From an uncultured Bacteroidia bacterium (GTDB lineage: Bacteria; Bacteroidota; Bacteroidia; Bacteroidales; UBA932): DNA of 64,000 nucleotides. The stretch spans positions 92,758 to 156,757 of the forward strand of contig CADBAY010000001.1 in the NCBI GenBank assembly GCA_902792815.1, given 5' to 3'. Below, one piece after another: positions 44,555 through 55,191 of this stretch. The position numbers and the translations under genes are program-made. How positions within the stretch are numbered: the stretch's first letter is position 1; the number at the start of each line of letters is the position of its first letter. The notes below the pieces were generated by a model that was not told where the DNA came from, searched no databases, and saw only the letters and a list, made by a program, of their open reading frames with translations.

Positions 44555-46420
44555 ATGTACGAACTGTTGAACAAGATCGATTCGCCCGCCGACCTGCGAG
44601 GTACCGACAGGGAAAAGCTGGCAGAATTGTGCGGAGAACTCCGCAATTATATAATTGAATGCTGCTCCGGCAACCCCGGGCACCTGGCCTCCAGCCTGGG
44701 CGCCGTGGAACTCATTGTGGGACTGCATTATGTGTTCGATACCCCCAAGGACAAGATAGTTTTCGACGTAGGTCATCAGGCCTATGCCCACAAAATCCTG
44801 ACCGGCCGAAGGGAAGAGTTCAAGCATCTGCGCACCGCCGGAGGCATCAGCGGCTTCCCCCTCCCCTCCGAGAGCGAGTACGACGCCTTCGTGGCCGGAC
44901 ACGCATCCAATTCGGTATCGGCGGCTCTCGGGTTTGCCGAGGCCTCGAAGCTGCAAGGGCTCGACAGCAAGGCGGTCGCATTTATAGGTGACGGCGCCCT
45001 CACGGGCGGGCTGGCCTTCGAAGGCCTTAACAATGCCGGCTCCAGCAGGGCCGACCTGCTGGTCATACTCAACGACAACAACCAGTCCATCGACGGCAAC
45101 CTCGGCGCCCTGCACAACCATCTGCTCAAGATGACCACCAGCGCCGGCTACAACAAGCTCAAGAACAAAGTGTGGCACAGCCTGGGCGACAGCCGCCTGA
45201 GGGCCATGCTGCAGCGCTGGACGCGCTCCGTCAAGGCCTGGTTCGTAAGGCGCACCGGAGGCGACCTGTTCGAGGCTCTGGGATTCAGGTACTTCGGACC
45301 TATCGACGGCAACGACATAGACTCCGTAGTGAATACGCTGCGCAAACTGCGCAACATCCGCGGCCCGCGCATTCTTCACTGCTACACGGTAAAGGGCAAG
45401 GGATACGCCCCCGCCGAGGCCGATCCCGTGATATGGCACGCCCCGGGCAAATTCGACCCGGAATCCGGCGAGCGAAAGACTCAGGCGCGCACAGTTCCCC
45501 GCTACCAGGACGTATTCGGCAAAGTACTGTGCGAACTTGCCGCCTCCGACCCGAGGGTCGTGGGCATAACTCCCGCCATGGCAACGGGCTGCGGCATGAC
45601 CCCGTTTGCCAAAGAATTCCCCGACCGCTTCTTTGACGTGGGCATAGAAGAAGAGCACGCCGTCACGTTCTCCGCCGGTCTCGCCGCGGGCGGCCTGAGG
45701 CCGTTCTGCAACATCTACTCCACTTTCTCGCAGCGCTCCTACGACGAAATAATACACGACGTAGCCCTGCCGCGCCTGCCGGTTGTTCTCTGCCTCGACC
45801 GTGCCGGACTCGTGGGCGAAGACGGAGCCACGCACCAGGGAGCATTCGACATAAGCGCCCTCCGGTGCATCCCCGGAGCGGTAATAAGCGCCCCGCGCAA
45901 TGAGGACGAGCTCCGGAAGCTGATGTACACCGCACTGAGGCAGGAGAACGGACCATTTATAATTAGGTACCCGCGCGGGAACGCGGAAGGCTGCGCCTGG
46001 GAAGGCCTGCCGCTGGAAGAGTTCCCTGTGGGCAAGGCAGAGGTGCTCCTGGAAGGGAGCGAGGTAGCCGCGGTAGGCACGGGTCCCGTGGTAAACAGGG
46101 CGCTGGAGGCCGCCGGAGCCTTCGGAGGCAAGGTTGGCGTTTACTATTTCCGGTACGTCAAGCCCCTCGATACCGCCATGCTCGAAAGCATAGCGGGGCG
46201 CTGCCGGACCATTGTCACCATAGAAGACGGAAGCATCAAGGGTGGGCTGTTCGGAGCCGTGAGCGAATGGGTCTCGGAGCACGCCCCGGGAGTTAAAGTC
46301 GTGCCGGTGGGCATAGGCGATTTATTCATCTCCCAGGACAGTCAGGCCCGACAGCGTTCGGAGTGGAATCTGGACACCGAAGGATTACAAAAAATCTTTC
46401 AAAAGTGTTTGGAGATTTGA
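44555..46420 (+). CDS. dxs: 1-deoxy-D-xylulose-5-phosphate synthase
   Basis: It condenses pyruvate and glyceraldehyde 3-phosphate with thiamine diphosphate, the first step of the MEP isoprenoid pathway. The 621-residue length is normal. The thiamine site shows GDG at 145-147 (FIGDGALTGG) and NDNNQSID. A transketolase-type pyrimidine domain carries EEHAVTFSAGLAAGG, and a C-terminal transketolase domain follows. A -7-like TAATTTTG lies at 44539-44546, just before the ATG. The promoter of the tRNA-tuf operon is embedded in the last codons. Confidence 0.96.
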   Translation: MYELLNKIDSPADLRGTDREKLAELCGELRNYIIECCSGNPGHLASSLGAVELIVGLHYVFDTPKDKIVFDVGHQAYAHKILTGRREEFKHLRTAGGISGFPLPSESEYDAFVAGHASNSVSAALGFAEASKLQGLDSKAVAFIGDGALTGGLAFEGLNNAGSSRADLLVILNDNNQSIDGNLGALHNHLLKMTTSAGYNKLKNKVWHSLGDSRLRAMLQRWTRSVKAWFVRRTGGDLFEALGFRYFGPIDGNDIDSVVNTLRKLRNIRGPRILHCYTVKGKGYAPAEADPVIWHAPGKFDPESGERKTQARTVPRYQDVFGKVLCELAASDPRVVGITPAMATGCGMTPFAKEFPDRFFDVGIEEEHAVTFSAGLAAGGLRPFCNIYSTFSQRSYDEIIHDVALPRLPVVLCLDRAGLVGEDGATHQGAFDISALRCIPGAVISAPRNEDELRKLMYTALRQENGPFIIRYPRGNAEGCAWEGLPLEEFPVGKAEVLLEGSEVAAVGTGPVVNRALEAAGAFGGKVGVYYFRYVKPLDTAMLESIAGRCRTIVTIEDGSIKGGLFGAVSEWVSEHAPGVKVVPVGIGDLFISQDSQARQRSEWNLDTEGLQKIFQKCLEI

Positions 46421-46438
46421 AAAATATGCTTACCTTTG
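46408..46438 (+). promoter_or_regulatory. Promoter of the tRNA-tuf operon
   Basis: TTTG at 46408-46411, a 19-bp spacer and TACCTTTG at 46431-46438, with the -33 box inside the end of dxs. It is as good a match to the Bacteroidetes consensus as the one at 6827. Transcription should start near 46444, 25 bases before the first tRNA. Confidence 0.88.
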
Positions 46439-46468
46439 CAGTCCCTTAATAAGGGGCATTGACATACT

Positions 46469-46542
46469 GCCGATGTAGCTCAGATGGCCAGAGCGTGTGA
46501 TTTGTAATCTCAAGGTCGTGGGTTCGATTCCCTCCATCGGCT
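46469..46542 (+). tRNA. tRNA-Thr (anticodon TGT)
   Basis: Acceptor stem GCCGATG / CATCGGC, D-stem GCTC / GAGC, anticodon loop TTTGTAA and T-loop TTCGATT. The anticodon stem TGTGA / TCTCA contains one U-U pair. CCA is not encoded. Confidence 0.95.
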
Positions 46543-46558
46543 CATCGCAGTTTAGTAC

Positions 46559-46641
46559 GGGCAAGTACCAGAGTGGCCAAATGGGGCAGACTGTAAATCT
46601 GCTGGCGCACGCCTACGGTGGTTCGAATCCATCCTTGCCCA
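46559..46641 (+). tRNA. tRNA-Tyr (anticodon GTA)
   Basis: Class II tRNA with acceptor stem GGGCAAG / CTTGCCC, anticodon stem CAGA around loop CTGTAAA, and a long variable arm (CTGGCGCACGCCTACGG). CCA is not encoded. Confidence 0.95.
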
Positions 46642-46667
46642 CACAGCGGAAGAGAATCTTCCCACCA

Positions 46668-46739
46668 GCGGGGTTCGTATAACGGCTATTATGTCAGCCT
46701 TCCAAGCTGAAAATGGGAGTTCGATTCTCCTACCCCGCT
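46668..46739 (+). tRNA. tRNA-Gly (anticodon TCC)
   Basis: Acceptor stem GCGGGGT / ACCCCGC, anticodon stem TCAGC / GCTGA around loop CTTCCAA, T-arm GGGAG / CTCCT. CCA is not encoded. Confidence 0.95.
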
Positions 46740-46748
46740 CAAAACGTT

Positions 46749-46823
<75 letters not shown>

Positions 46824-46872
46824 AGACCGGAGCAATCCGGTTTTTATTTGTAACAACTTTATACATAATATT

Positions 46873-48060
46873 ATGGCAAAAGAAACATTCAAAAGGGACA
46901 AACCCCATGTCAACATCGGCACAATCGGCCACGTTGACCACGGCAAAACCACTCTTACCGCTGCTATCACCCAGGTTCTGGCAAAGCAGGGTCTGAGCGA
47001 AGTCAAGTCGTTCGACCAGATCGACAACGCTCCCGAGGAGAAGGAGCGCGGTATCACCATCAACACTGCTCACATCGAGTACCAGACCGCAAATCGTCAC
47101 TATGCGCATGTCGACTGCCCTGGTCACGCTGACTATGTTAAGAACATGGTTACCGGTGCAGCCCAGATGGACGGTGCTATCCTCGTGGTAGCAGCTACCG
47201 ACGGCCCCATGCCTCAGACCAACGAGCACGTGCTTCTCGCAAAGCAGGTGAACGTTCCTAAGATGGTTGTCTTCCTGAACAAGGTCGACCTCGTTGACGA
47301 CGAGGAAATGCTCGACCTCGTTGAGATGGAAGTTCGTGACCTCCTCAGCAAGTATGATTTCGACGGCGACAACGCTCCCGTTATCCGCGGTTCCGCTCTT
47401 GGTGCTCTTAACGGAGAGCCCAAGTGGGAGCAGAAGGTGCTCGAGCTCATGGACGCTGTTGACGAGTACATTCCACTTCCCGTACGTGAGAACGAGAAGC
47501 CGTTCTTGATGCCTATCGAGGACATCTTCTCCATCACCGGACGTGGCACCGTGGTCACCGGACGTATCGAGACCGGTACCATCCACGTGAACGATCCTGC
47601 AGAGATTGTCGGTTTCAACGACAGGCCTAAGACCACCGTGGTCACCGGCGTCGAGATGTTCCGCAAGCTCCTCGATCAGGGCGAGGCTGGTGACAATGTG
47701 GGTCTCCTCCTCCGTGGTATCGACAAGAAGGAAGTCAAGCGCGGCGAGGTTATCGCCAAGCCCGGCTCCATCAAGCCTCATTCCCACTTCCTCGGACAGA
47801 TCTACGTCCTGAAGAAGGAAGAAGGCGGTCGCCACACTCCTTTCCACAACAAGTATCGTCCCCAGTTCTTCATCCGTACCCTGGATGTGACCGGCGAGAT
47901 CTCCCTCCCCGAGGGCGTCGAGATGGTCATGCCTGGTGACAACGTGGAAATCAATGTCCAGCTCATCACTCCCGTTGCTCTTAACGAAGGTCTTCGTTTC
48001 GCAATCCGTGAGGGTGGCCGTACAGTCGGCGCAGGTCAGGTCATCAAGGTCCTCGACTAA
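46873..48060 (+). CDS. tuf: Elongation factor Tu
   Basis: EF-Tu delivers aminoacyl-tRNA to the ribosome. The 395-residue protein begins [20 protein letters not shown]. It shows the P-loop GHVDHGKT (19-26), the RGITIN effector segment, DCPGHADY (about 82) and NKVD (about 137), followed by the two beta-barrel domains and the usual C-terminus. Codon use is strongly biased to C- and G-ending optimal codons, as expected for a highly expressed gene. It sits between a tRNA cluster and tRNA-Trp-secE-nusG, the common Bacteroidetes order. Confidence 0.98.
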   Translation: MAKETFKRDKPHVNIGTIGHVDHGKTTLTAAITQVLAKQGLSEVKSFDQIDNAPEEKERGITINTAHIEYQTANRHYAHVDCPGHADYVKNMVTGAAQMDGAILVVAATDGPMPQTNEHVLLAKQVNVPKMVVFLNKVDLVDDEEMLDLVEMEVRDLLSKYDFDGDNAPVIRGSALGALNGEPKWEQKVLELMDAVDEYIPLPVRENEKPFLMPIEDIFSITGRGTVVTGRIETGTIHVNDPAEIVGFNDRPKTTVVTGVEMFRKLLDQGEAGDNVGLLLRGIDKKEVKRGEVIAKPGSIKPHSHFLGQIYVLKKEEGGRHTPFHNKYRPQFFIRTLDVTGEISLPEGVEMVMPGDNVEINVQLITPVALNEGLRFAIREGGRTVGAGQVIKVLD

Positions 48061-48076
48061 TTCCGACAATAAATCC

Positions 48077-48108
48077 AAGCGGGCAGCTTTAGGGCATGCC
48101 CGCTTTTT
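48077..48108 (+). terminator. Terminator or attenuator between tuf and tRNA-Trp
   Basis: Stem AAGCGGGCA / TGCCCGCTT with an 11-base loop and five T residues, ending exactly one base before tRNA-Trp. It may lower the level of secE-nusG-ribosomal protein transcripts relative to tuf. Confidence 0.75.
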
Positions 48109-48182
48109 AGGGGAATAGAACAAGGGTAGTTCAGCGGTCTCCAAAACCGTCGATGTGGGTTCGAATCCTGCTTCCCCTGCCA
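48109..48182 (+). tRNA. tRNA-Trp (anticodon CCA)
   Basis: Acceptor stem AGGGGAA / TTCCCCT, anticodon stem CGGT / ACCG around loop CTCCAAA, discriminator G and an encoded CCA at 48180-48182. It lies between tuf and secE, its usual place in this phylum. Confidence 0.95.
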
Positions 48183-48263
48183 ATATCAAGGGTTACGACT
48201 TGATAATGTTTAACAGATGCCGCGTCCCCAGCTTCCATTTCACGGCATCCTTTAAATGTAAAA

Positions 48264-48452
48264 ATGAGAAAGTTAATCAACTACTGCAAAGAGTCCTTCG
48301 TGGAACTCACCAAGAAGACCACCTGGCCCACTTGGGAGAAGCTTCAGAGCTCCGCCCTGCTGGTGCTGGTTACTACGGTCATTCTTGCAGCCGTGCTCTG
48401 GGCCGTGGACTTTGCGTTCCAGAAGCTGATGACGCTAATCTACACTTTGTAA
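48264..48452 (+). CDS. secE: Preprotein translocase subunit SecE
   Basis: A 62-residue one-helix SecE, which clamps SecY in the inner membrane. An amphipathic start with ELTKKTTWPTWEKL, the conserved 'TWP' turn, is followed by a single membrane helix (about 29-53: SALLVLVTTVILAAVLWAVD). The length and the position before nusG are standard. I see no promoter of its own, and tRNA-Trp lies 81 bases upstream. Confidence 0.95.
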   Translation: MRKLINYCKESFVELTKKTTWPTWEKLQSSALLVLVTTVILAAVLWAVDFAFQKLMTLIYTL

Positions 48453-48468
48453 CAATATCGCGACTCCA

Positions 48469-49035
48469 ATGGGCGAAATGAAATGGTACGTCCTGCGCAC
48501 AGCAGGCGGCAAGGAGAAAAGGGCCAAGGAATACCTGGACAAAGAAATCGACCGCAACGGTCTGAGAGACACCGTTGGCCAGGTGCTTGTGCCGGTCAAG
48601 AAGGAAATAGTGACCAAGAACGGCAAGAGAAAAGCAGTCGACAAGCTGCTTTATCCCGGCTATGTACTTATACAGGCCGAGCTTACTGCCATGCTTGAGA
48701 ACATCATCCGCAACAATGTCCCCGGCATGTCCGGCTTCCTTACCGAGAAGCGTGCCACCAGCGGAACCCAGTTCGAGAGAGTTCCTGTGCCCATCCGTGA
48801 GGATGAGGCGCAGAGAATCCTCGGAGTCCAGGACGAGAACATCGACAGCGCAGCCGAGACCATCGTAGATTACGAGGTCGGCGAGTCGGTCCGCATTACG
48901 GACGGCCCGTTCAGCGGCTTCAACGGTACGGTGGACGAAATCCTGCAGGATCGCAGCAAAATGAAGGTCATCGTCGTCATCTTCGGACGCAAGACACAGC
49001 TCGAACTCAATTTTACACAAGTAACAAAAGAATAA
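48469..49035 (+). CDS. nusG: Transcription termination/antitermination factor NusG
   Basis: NusG binds RNA polymerase and links transcription with Rho or the ribosome. The 188-residue protein has an NGN domain (about 3-115: KWYVLRTAGGKEKRAKEYL, LLYPGYVLIQAEL) and a C-terminal KOW domain (about 138-170: GESVRITDGPFSGFNGTVDE). It starts 16 bases after secE and is followed after nine bases by rplK. The layout is the same as in most bacteria. Confidence 0.97.
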   Translation: MGEMKWYVLRTAGGKEKRAKEYLDKEIDRNGLRDTVGQVLVPVKKEIVTKNGKRKAVDKLLYPGYVLIQAELTAMLENIIRNNVPGMSGFLTEKRATSGTQFERVPVPIREDEAQRILGVQDENIDSAAETIVDYEVGESVRITDGPFSGFNGTVDEILQDRSKMKVIVVIFGRKTQLELNFTQVTKE

Positions 49036-49044
49036 GATTCCATT

Positions 49045-49488
49045 ATGGCAAAAGAAGTTACCGGATTTATTAAGCTCCAGATCAAAGGCGGAGCTGCAAA
49101 TCCTGCACCTCCGGTAGGACCGGCCCTCGGTTCCAAAGGCTTGAACATCATGGACTTCTGCAAGGCTTTCAATGCAGCCACGCAGGCCCAGGCAGGCAAG
49201 ATCCTCCCTGTGGTTATCACCGTTTACTCGGACAAGTCCTATACGTTCGAAGTCAAACAGCCGCCGGTAGCGGTATCTCTCAAGGAAGCAGCCAAGATTA
49301 CTACTGCATCCGGTGAGCCTAACCGCAAGAAAGTGGCGTCCGTTACCTGGGATCAGGTACGTACCATCGCCGAAGGCAAAATGCCGGACCTCAACTGTTT
49401 CTCCATTGCATCCGCAATGAAAATGGTTGCCGGAACAGCAAGAAGTATGGGTATCACCGTCACCGGTGAATTCCCCAAGGACCTTTAA
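49045..49488 (+). CDS. rplK: Ribosomal protein L11
   Basis: L11 forms the base of the ribosomal stalk at the GTPase centre. The 147-residue length is normal. The N-terminal proline-rich segment ([20 protein letters not shown], about 15-34) and the C-terminal RNA-binding helices ending [14 protein letters not shown] are typical. It starts ten bases after nusG and precedes rplA by twelve. Confidence 0.98.
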   Translation: MAKEVTGFIKLQIKGGAANPAPPVGPALGSKGLNIMDFCKAFNAATQAQAGKILPVVITVYSDKSYTFEVKQPPVAVSLKEAAKITTASGEPNRKKVASVTWDQVRTIAEGKMPDLNCFSIASAMKMVAGTARSMGITVTGEFPKDL

Positions 49489-49500
49489 ATCACGTGCATT

Positions 49501-50205
49501 ATGAGTAAGTTAACTAAGAATCAGAAAGCCGCTGTGGCCAAGTTCGACCACACCAAGGCATATTCGCTCAGCGAAGCGTGCGCGATTGTAAAGGATGTTA
49601 CATATACCAAGTTCGACGCTACCGTCGAGCTTTCCGCGAACCTCGGTGTTGACCCTCGTAAGGCCAACCAGATGATCCGTGGCGTTGTCACCCTCCCTCA
49701 CGGCACCGGTAAGGTGGTCCGCGTGCTTGCTCTCTGTACTCCCGACAAGGAGGCCGAGGCAAAGGCCGCAGGCGCCGATTACGTGGGCCTCGATGAGTTC
49801 ATCGAGAAGATCAAGGGCGGTTGGACCGACGTTGACGTCATCGTCTGTACCCCTTCCGTCATGGCCAAAGTCGGTGCCCTTGGTAAGATCCTCGGACCCC
49901 GCGGCCTTATGCCTAACCCCAAGACCGGTACCGTTACCATGGAGATCGGCAATGCAGTTAAGGAAGTGAAGGGCGGAAAGATCGATTTCAAAGTCGACAA
50001 GACCGGTATTATCCACACGGGCATAGGCAAGGTGTCGTTCACCGCCCAGCAGCTCTATGAGAACGCTGCCGAGGTGCTCAACGCCATCTCCAAGCTTAAG
50101 CCTCAGGCACTCAAGGGCACTTACATGAAGAGCGCAGCTATCTGCTCTACCATGAGCCCCGGTATTAAAGTTGATCTCAAGGCATTCCTCAACGGTGCTG
50201 AGTAA
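49501..50205 (+). CDS. rplA: Ribosomal protein L1
   Basis: L1 builds the mobile L1 stalk at the E site and in many bacteria represses its own rplK-rplA message. The 234-residue protein shows [19 protein letters not shown] (about 41-59), the signature [18 protein letters not shown] (about 127-144) and [15 protein letters not shown] near the end. Position and length are standard. Confidence 0.98.
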   Translation: MSKLTKNQKAAVAKFDHTKAYSLSEACAIVKDVTYTKFDATVELSANLGVDPRKANQMIRGVVTLPHGTGKVVRVLALCTPDKEAEAKAAGADYVGLDEFIEKIKGGWTDVDVIVCTPSVMAKVGALGKILGPRGLMPNPKTGTVTMEIGNAVKEVKGGKIDFKVDKTGIIHTGIGKVSFTAQQLYENAAEVLNAISKLKPQALKGTYMKSAAICSTMSPGIKVDLKAFLNGAE

Positions 50206-50217
50206 AAATTCAATATT

Positions 50218-50838
50218 ATGAAAAAGGAACTTAAAGGTCAGATTATTGAAACCATCTCAGCACAGCTCAAGCAGTATCCCAATTTCTACATCACGGATAT
50301 CGCAGGACTGAATGCTGGGCAGACAAGCAAGCTTCGTCGCGAATGCTTCAACGCTGGTATCGTACTCAACGTGGTCAAGAACACCCTGTTCGCCCACGTT
50401 CTGAACGCTAGCGACAACGAGGATATGAAGTCTCTTGGCGAGACCCTCGTCGGCAACACCGCCATTATGTACACGGAGGTTCCCTCCGCTCCCGGAAAGC
50501 TCATCAAGAAGCTCCAGAGGGAAGGCTTCAAGAAGCCTGTCGTTAAGGGCGCATATGTTCAGGATTGTGTCTTCATCGGTGAGGACAAACTGGACCAGCT
50601 CGCAAGCATCAAGACCAAGGAAGAACTCATCGGCGACATCATCGCCCTCCTGCAGTCTCCTATCCAGAGGATTATCTCCGGACTCGAGAACGCATCGGAA
50701 GGCAAGGCAGACGACGAGAAAGTCGGTTCTGCAAAGCCCGCCGCCGAAGAGGCTCCCGCAGCCGAGGCTCCTGCAGCAGATGAGGCCCCTGCAGCCGCAG
50801 AGGCAGCTCCCGCCGCAGAAGAGACTGCAACTGAATAG
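50218..50838 (+). CDS. rplJ: Ribosomal protein L10 with an Ala/Glu-rich tail
   Basis: L10 anchors the L7/L12 dimers to the ribosome. The usual domain occupies about residues 1-170 (NFYITDIAGLNAGQTSKLRR, LVGNTAIMYTE). The protein has 206 residues because of a C-terminal extension of about 35 residues made of Ala, Glu and Pro (AAEEAPAAEAPAADEAPAA). Extensions of this type occur in other Bacteroidetes L10 proteins. Its role is unknown. It is followed by rplL after 31 bases. Confidence 0.96.
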   Translation: MKKELKGQIIETISAQLKQYPNFYITDIAGLNAGQTSKLRRECFNAGIVLNVVKNTLFAHVLNASDNEDMKSLGETLVGNTAIMYTEVPSAPGKLIKKLQREGFKKPVVKGAYVQDCVFIGEDKLDQLASIKTKEELIGDIIALLQSPIQRIISGLENASEGKADDEKVGSAKPAAEEAPAAEAPAADEAPAAAEAAPAAEETATE

Positions 50839-50869
50839 TAAATATTAACAATTTAAAAAATAAACAATT

Positions 50870-51247
50870 ATGGCAGATGTAAAAGCCCTTGCAGAAGAGT
50901 TGGTAAACCTTTCTGTAAAAGACGTTCAGGAACTCGCGAAGATCCTCAAGGAAGAGTACGGTATCGAGCCCGCAGCCGCAGCAGTCGTTGTAGCAGCAGA
51001 AGGCGCCGGTGCAGGTGCAGCCGCCGAGGCAGAGCAGACCGAATTCGATGTTATCCTCAAAGCCGCCGGTCAGGCCAAGCTCAATGTTATCAAGGTTGTC
51101 AAGACCGAGCTCGGACTTGGACTTAAGGAAGCTAAGGATCTCGTTGACGGTGCTCCTTCCACGATCAAGGAGAAAATTTCCAAGGCAGAGGCCGAGGCCC
51201 TCAAGGCAGCTCTCGAGGAAGCCGGCGCTGAGGTTGAGATTAAATAA
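50870..51247 (+). CDS. rplL: Ribosomal protein L7/L12
   Basis: The acidic stalk protein that recruits elongation factors, 125 residues. The N-terminal dimerisation domain ([20 protein letters not shown]) is joined by an Ala/Gly hinge (about 40-58) to the C-terminal factor-binding domain ([36 protein letters not shown]). Typical length. It is followed by a terminator-like hairpin before rpoB. Confidence 0.98.
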   Translation: MADVKALAEELVNLSVKDVQELAKILKEEYGIEPAAAAVVVAAEGAGAGAAAEAEQTEFDVILKAAGQAKLNVIKVVKTELGLGLKEAKDLVDGAPSTIKEKISKAEAEALKAALEEAGAEVEIK

Positions 51248-51281
51248 ATCCGCCTCTTCCCTGCTGCTTAGGGAACAAACA

Positions 51282-51319
51282 GGTTTAGAGCCGGGGTTAA
51301 TAGGCTCTAAACCTTTTTT
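51282..51319 (+). terminator. Attenuator between rplL and rpoB
   Basis: Perfect 11-bp stem GGTTTAGAGCC / GGCTCTAAACC, ten-base loop, then six T residues. rpoB starts 36 bases later on the same strand and has no obvious promoter, so partial termination here probably sets the ratio of stalk proteins to polymerase subunits, as known for the rplL-rpoB gap of E. coli. Confidence 0.85.
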
Positions 51320-51354
51320 CCGTCTTTAAAGTTTTTCTCCATATATACCAAAAT

Positions 51355-54300
51355 ATGTCAAAAAAGACAGCCCCAAAGCGCATCAACTTCGCAACTTCGA
51401 AAATTCTGGAGTACCCGGACCTTCTGGAGGTGCAGCTCAAGTCATTCAGGGACTTTTTCCAGCTTGAGACCACCCCCGAAAACAGAAAGAACGAGGGTCT
51501 CTACCAGGTATTCCAGGAGATTTTCCCCATCGAGGACACGAGGAACAACTACAAGCTCGAATTCATCGACTATTTTGTAGATCCTCCCAAGTACTCGATC
51601 GAGGAGTGCCTGCAGCGCGGACTCACCTACAACGTCCCGCTCAAGGCAAAACTCAGGCTTTCCTGCACGGATCCTGAGCACGAGGATTTCGACACCAGGG
51701 TCCAGGATGTCTATCTTGGTGACATCCCTTACATGACCCCCGGCGGAACCTTCGTAATCAACGGCTCGGAGCGCATCGTCGTTTCGCAGCTGCACCGTTC
51801 TCCGGGCGTTTTCTTCGACCAGAGCATGCACGCCAATGGAACCAAACTCTATTCGGCGCGCATTATCCCGTTCAAGGGCTCCTGGATCGAGTTCGCCACG
51901 GATATCAACAACGTGATGTACGCCTACATCGACCGCAAGAAGAAGCTGCCCGTGACCACCCTTCTCAGGGCTATCGGATTCAACTCCGACAAGGACATCA
52001 TCGACATCTTCGACCTGGCGGACGAGGTAGAGAACAACGAGGAGACTTTGAGGGCCAACGCCGGGCGCAAGCTCGCAGCCAAGGTGCTCAAGACCTGGAC
52101 GGAGGATTTCGAGGACGAAGATACCGGCGAAATCATCCCTATCGAGCGTACCAAGGCCATCGTGGAGCGCGGCGAGATTCTCGACGACAACACCATCGCG
52201 GCCATTACCGATACGGAGTGCAAATCCATCCTTCTGCAGAAGGACGAGGTTGGCTCCAACGAGTACGCAATTATCTTCAACACTCTCCAGAAAGATCCCA
52301 CCAACACCGAGCTGGAAGCTGTCAACTACATCTACAAGCAGCTCCGTAACTCGGAAGCTCCGGACGAGAGCACGGCAAGGGACGTCATCGAGAAGCTGTT
52401 CTTCTCCGAGAAGAGGTACGACCTGGGCAACGTGGGGCGCTACCGCCTCAACAAGAAACTCAGCCTCACCATCGGGCCCGATGTGCGCGTTCTGACCAAC
52501 ACGGACATCATCGAGATCATCAAGTATCTCATCCAGCTCATCAATTCCAAGGCCACCGTGGACGATATCGACCATCTGAGCAACCGCCGCGTACGCAGCG
52601 TGGGTGAGCAGCTGGCCAACCAGTTCAGCGTGGGCTTGAGCCGTATGGCCCGCACCATCAGGGAGAGGATGAACGTCCGCGACAGCGAGCAGTTCAACCC
52701 CATCGACCTTATCAACGCCAAGACCCTGTCGAGCGTTATCAATTCTTTCTTCGGCACCAGCCAGCTGAGCCAGTTCATGGATCAGACCAACCCTCTTGCA
52801 GAAATCACTCACAAGAGGCGTCTGAGCGCACTCGGCCCCGGTGGTCTGAGCCGCGACCGTGCAGGCTTCGAGGTCCGCGACGTGCACTACACGCACTACG
52901 GACGCCTCTGCCCTATCGAGTCGCCGGAAGGTCCTAACATCGGTCTTATCTCGTCGCTCTGCGTCTATGCACGCATCGACGCCCTCGGTTTCATCGAGAC
53001 CCCGTACCGCGACGTTAAGGACGGAAAGGTGGACCTGACCGCCGCCGGTTGCCACTATATGAGCGCCGAAGAAGAGGAGAACAAGCTCGTCTCACTTGCC
53101 AACGTCAAGATGGACGACGAGGGCAACATTCTGGAAGAGAGACTGCAGTGCCGCATGGAGGCCGACTTCCCCGTGGTTTCCAAGGAAGAGGTTGATTACA
53201 TGGACGTAGCTCCTAACCAGATGGCTTCCGTCGCCGCATCCCTCATCCCGTTCCTCGAGCACGACGACGCACACCGCGCCCTCATGGGTGCGAACATGAT
53301 GCGTCAGGCCGTTCCCCTTCTGAGCCCCGAGGCCCCTATCGTGGGTACCGGCCTGGAGGAGAGGGTATGTATCGACTCCCGCACCCAGTACATTGCCGAG
53401 CGCAAGGGTGAGGTGACCTACGTCGACGCCAAGGAAATCCGCATCAAGTACGACCGTACCGACGACGAGAAATTCGTCTCCTTCGCACCCGAAGAGATCA
53501 TCTACACCCTGCCTACATACCGCAGGACCAACCAGAGCACCACTATCAACCTCAAGCCTATCGTGCGCAAGGGTGACAAGGTGGAGAAGGGACAGGTCCT
53601 TACCGAAGGTTATGCAACCCAGGGCGGAGAGCTTGCTCTCGGACGCAACCTCAAAGTGGCGTTCATGCCTTGGAAGGGTTACAACTATGAGGACGCTATC
53701 GTGCTGTCCGAGGAGATGGTCAAGTGGGACATCCTCACTTCCATCCACGTAGATGAGTACCTGACCGAGGTGCGCGACACCAAGCGCGGAATGGAAGAGC
53801 TCACCTCCGACATTCCTAACGTAAGCGAAGACGCGACCAAAGACCTCGACAAGAACGGTATCATCCGCATCGGCGCCCACATCGAGCCCGGTGACATCAT
53901 GATAGGCAAGATCACTCCTAAGGGCGAGAGCGACCCCTCACCTGAAGAGAAGCTCCTCAAAGCTATCTTCGGCGACAAGGCCGGCGACGTCAAGGACGCA
54001 TCCCTCAAGGCCAATCCTTCGCTGAGCGGCACCGTGGTGGGCACCGCCCTCTACACCAAGCTCGCAAAGGAAAGCGGCCGCAGAGGCGCTTCCAAGGCCG
54101 ACCAGAAGGCCCGTCTGGAGCTCCGTCAGCAGGAGTTCGATGCCAAGGCCACCAAGCTTCTAGAAGACCTGGTGGGCAGGCTCGCCGTCCTCACCGAGAA
54201 CCGCAAGAGCGCCGGCATCAGCGACCTGTACAACGTCGAGATAGTGCCCAAGGACAAGAAGTTCACCGCCGATATTCTGCGCAGCATCGACTACCAGAAC

Positions 54301-55176
54301 ATCAACTCGAGCAAGTGGACCTCCGACAAGGACACCAACGCTATGATACGCGACCTTATCAACAATTACTGCATCACCTACAAGACTGAAGCCGCCGCCT
54401 TCAAGAGAGAAATCGACAAGATGAAGGTGGGTGACGAACTGCCCAATGGCGTCATGCAGCTTGCTAAGGTCTATATCGCCAAGAAGCGTAAGATCACCGT
54501 GGGTGACAAGATGGCCGGACGTCACGGAAACAAGGGTATCGTGGCCAAGATCGTGCGCCGCGAGGATATGCCGTTCCTTGAGGACGGAACCCCCGTGGAC
54601 ATCGTCCTGAACCCTCTGGGCGTGCCTTCCCGAATGAACCTCGGACAGATTTACGAGACCGTTCTGGGTTGGGCCGGCTGGAGACTCGGGCTCAAGTTCA
54701 GCACTCCTATCTTCGACGGTGCAAGCATCGACGAGATTTGCTCCTACACCGACAAGGCGGGTGTTCCCCGCTTCGGTAAGACACAGCTCCGCGACGGCGG
54801 AACCGGCGACTTCTTCGACCAGCCTGCAACCGTCGGCGTGATCTACATGATCAAGCTCGGCCACATGGTTGACGACAAGATGCACGCCCGTTCCATCGGT
54901 CCTTACTCCCTCATTACCCAGCAGCCTCTGGGCGGTAAAGCCCAGTTCGGCGGCCAGAGGTTCGGAGAAATGGAGGTGTGGGCGCTCGAGGCATTCGGCG
55001 CAGCCAACACTCTGCAGGAGATCCTCACCGTCAAGTCGGACGACGTGACCGGACGCTCCAAGACTTACGAGGCTATTGTAAAGGGTGATCCTATGCCGCC
55101 GGCAGGCATCCCCGAATCGCTCAACGTGCTCCTCCACGAGCTCCGCGGACTCGGTCTTAAAGTTACCCTGGAATAA
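51355..55176 (+). CDS. rpoB: RNA polymerase subunit beta
   Basis: The beta subunit of RNA polymerase, 1273 residues. The N-terminal protrusion and lobe are followed by the fork and rifampicin region ([20 protein letters not shown], then [20 protein letters not shown]). The sequence ends with the switch and clamp region ([18 protein letters not shown]). Rifampicin-contact residues have the sensitive form as far as I can see. A start at ATG 51355 gives [13 protein letters not shown], normal for the phylum. It precedes rpoC by 15 bases. Confidence 0.98.
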   Translation: MSKKTAPKRINFATSKILEYPDLLEVQLKSFRDFFQLETTPENRKNEGLYQVFQEIFPIEDTRNNYKLEFIDYFVDPPKYSIEECLQRGLTYNVPLKAKLRLSCTDPEHEDFDTRVQDVYLGDIPYMTPGGTFVINGSERIVVSQLHRSPGVFFDQSMHANGTKLYSARIIPFKGSWIEFATDINNVMYAYIDRKKKLPVTTLLRAIGFNSDKDIIDIFDLADEVENNEETLRANAGRKLAAKVLKTWTEDFEDEDTGEIIPIERTKAIVERGEILDDNTIAAITDTECKSILLQKDEVGSNEYAIIFNTLQKDPTNTELEAVNYIYKQLRNSEAPDESTARDVIEKLFFSEKRYDLGNVGRYRLNKKLSLTIGPDVRVLTNTDIIEIIKYLIQLINSKATVDDIDHLSNRRVRSVGEQLANQFSVGLSRMARTIRERMNVRDSEQFNPIDLINAKTLSSVINSFFGTSQLSQFMDQTNPLAEITHKRRLSALGPGGLSRDRAGFEVRDVHYTHYGRLCPIESPEGPNIGLISSLCVYARIDALGFIETPYRDVKDGKVDLTAAGCHYMSAEEEENKLVSLANVKMDDEGNILEERLQCRMEADFPVVSKEEVDYMDVAPNQMASVAASLIPFLEHDDAHRALMGANMMRQAVPLLSPEAPIVGTGLEERVCIDSRTQYIAERKGEVTYVDAKEIRIKYDRTDDEKFVSFAPEEIIYTLPTYRRTNQSTTINLKPIVRKGDKVEKGQVLTEGYATQGGELALGRNLKVAFMPWKGYNYEDAIVLSEEMVKWDILTSIHVDEYLTEVRDTKRGMEELTSDIPNVSEDATKDLDKNGIIRIGAHIEPGDIMIGKITPKGESDPSPEEKLLKAIFGDKAGDVKDASLKANPSLSGTVVGTALYTKLAKESGRRGASKADQKARLELRQQEFDAKATKLLEDLVGRLAVLTENRKSAGISDLYNVEIVPKDKKFTADILRSIDYQNINSSKWTSDKDTNAMIRDLINNYCITYKTEAAAFKREIDKMKVGDELPNGVMQLAKVYIAKKRKITVGDKMAGRHGNKGIVAKIVRREDMPFLEDGTPVDIVLNPLGVPSRMNLGQIYETVLGWAGWRLGLKFSTPIFDGASIDEICSYTDKAGVPRFGKTQLRDGGTGDFFDQPATVGVIYMIKLGHMVDDKMHARSIGPYSLITQQPLGGKAQFGGQRFGEMEVWALEAFGAANTLQEILTVKSDDVTGRSKTYEAIVKGDPMPPAGIPESLNVLLHELRGLGLKVTLE

Positions 55177-55191
55177 TTTAACGATATTGCT

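Noticed and set aside
44485-44646. Longer ssb start at 44646
   Set aside because: The extension overlaps the dxs start and the divergent promoters. SSB proteins begin at the MPSLNKVMLIGN segment.
44468-46282. A 604-codon frame antisense to dxs
   Set aside because: dxs is certain from its motifs. The antisense frame is a by-product of strong codon bias in a GC-rich gene and has no recognisable domain.
49045-51247. L1-type translational operator in front of rplK-rplA
   Set aside because: The gaps are only 9-12 bases and I could not find a convincing hairpin that mimics the L1 binding site.
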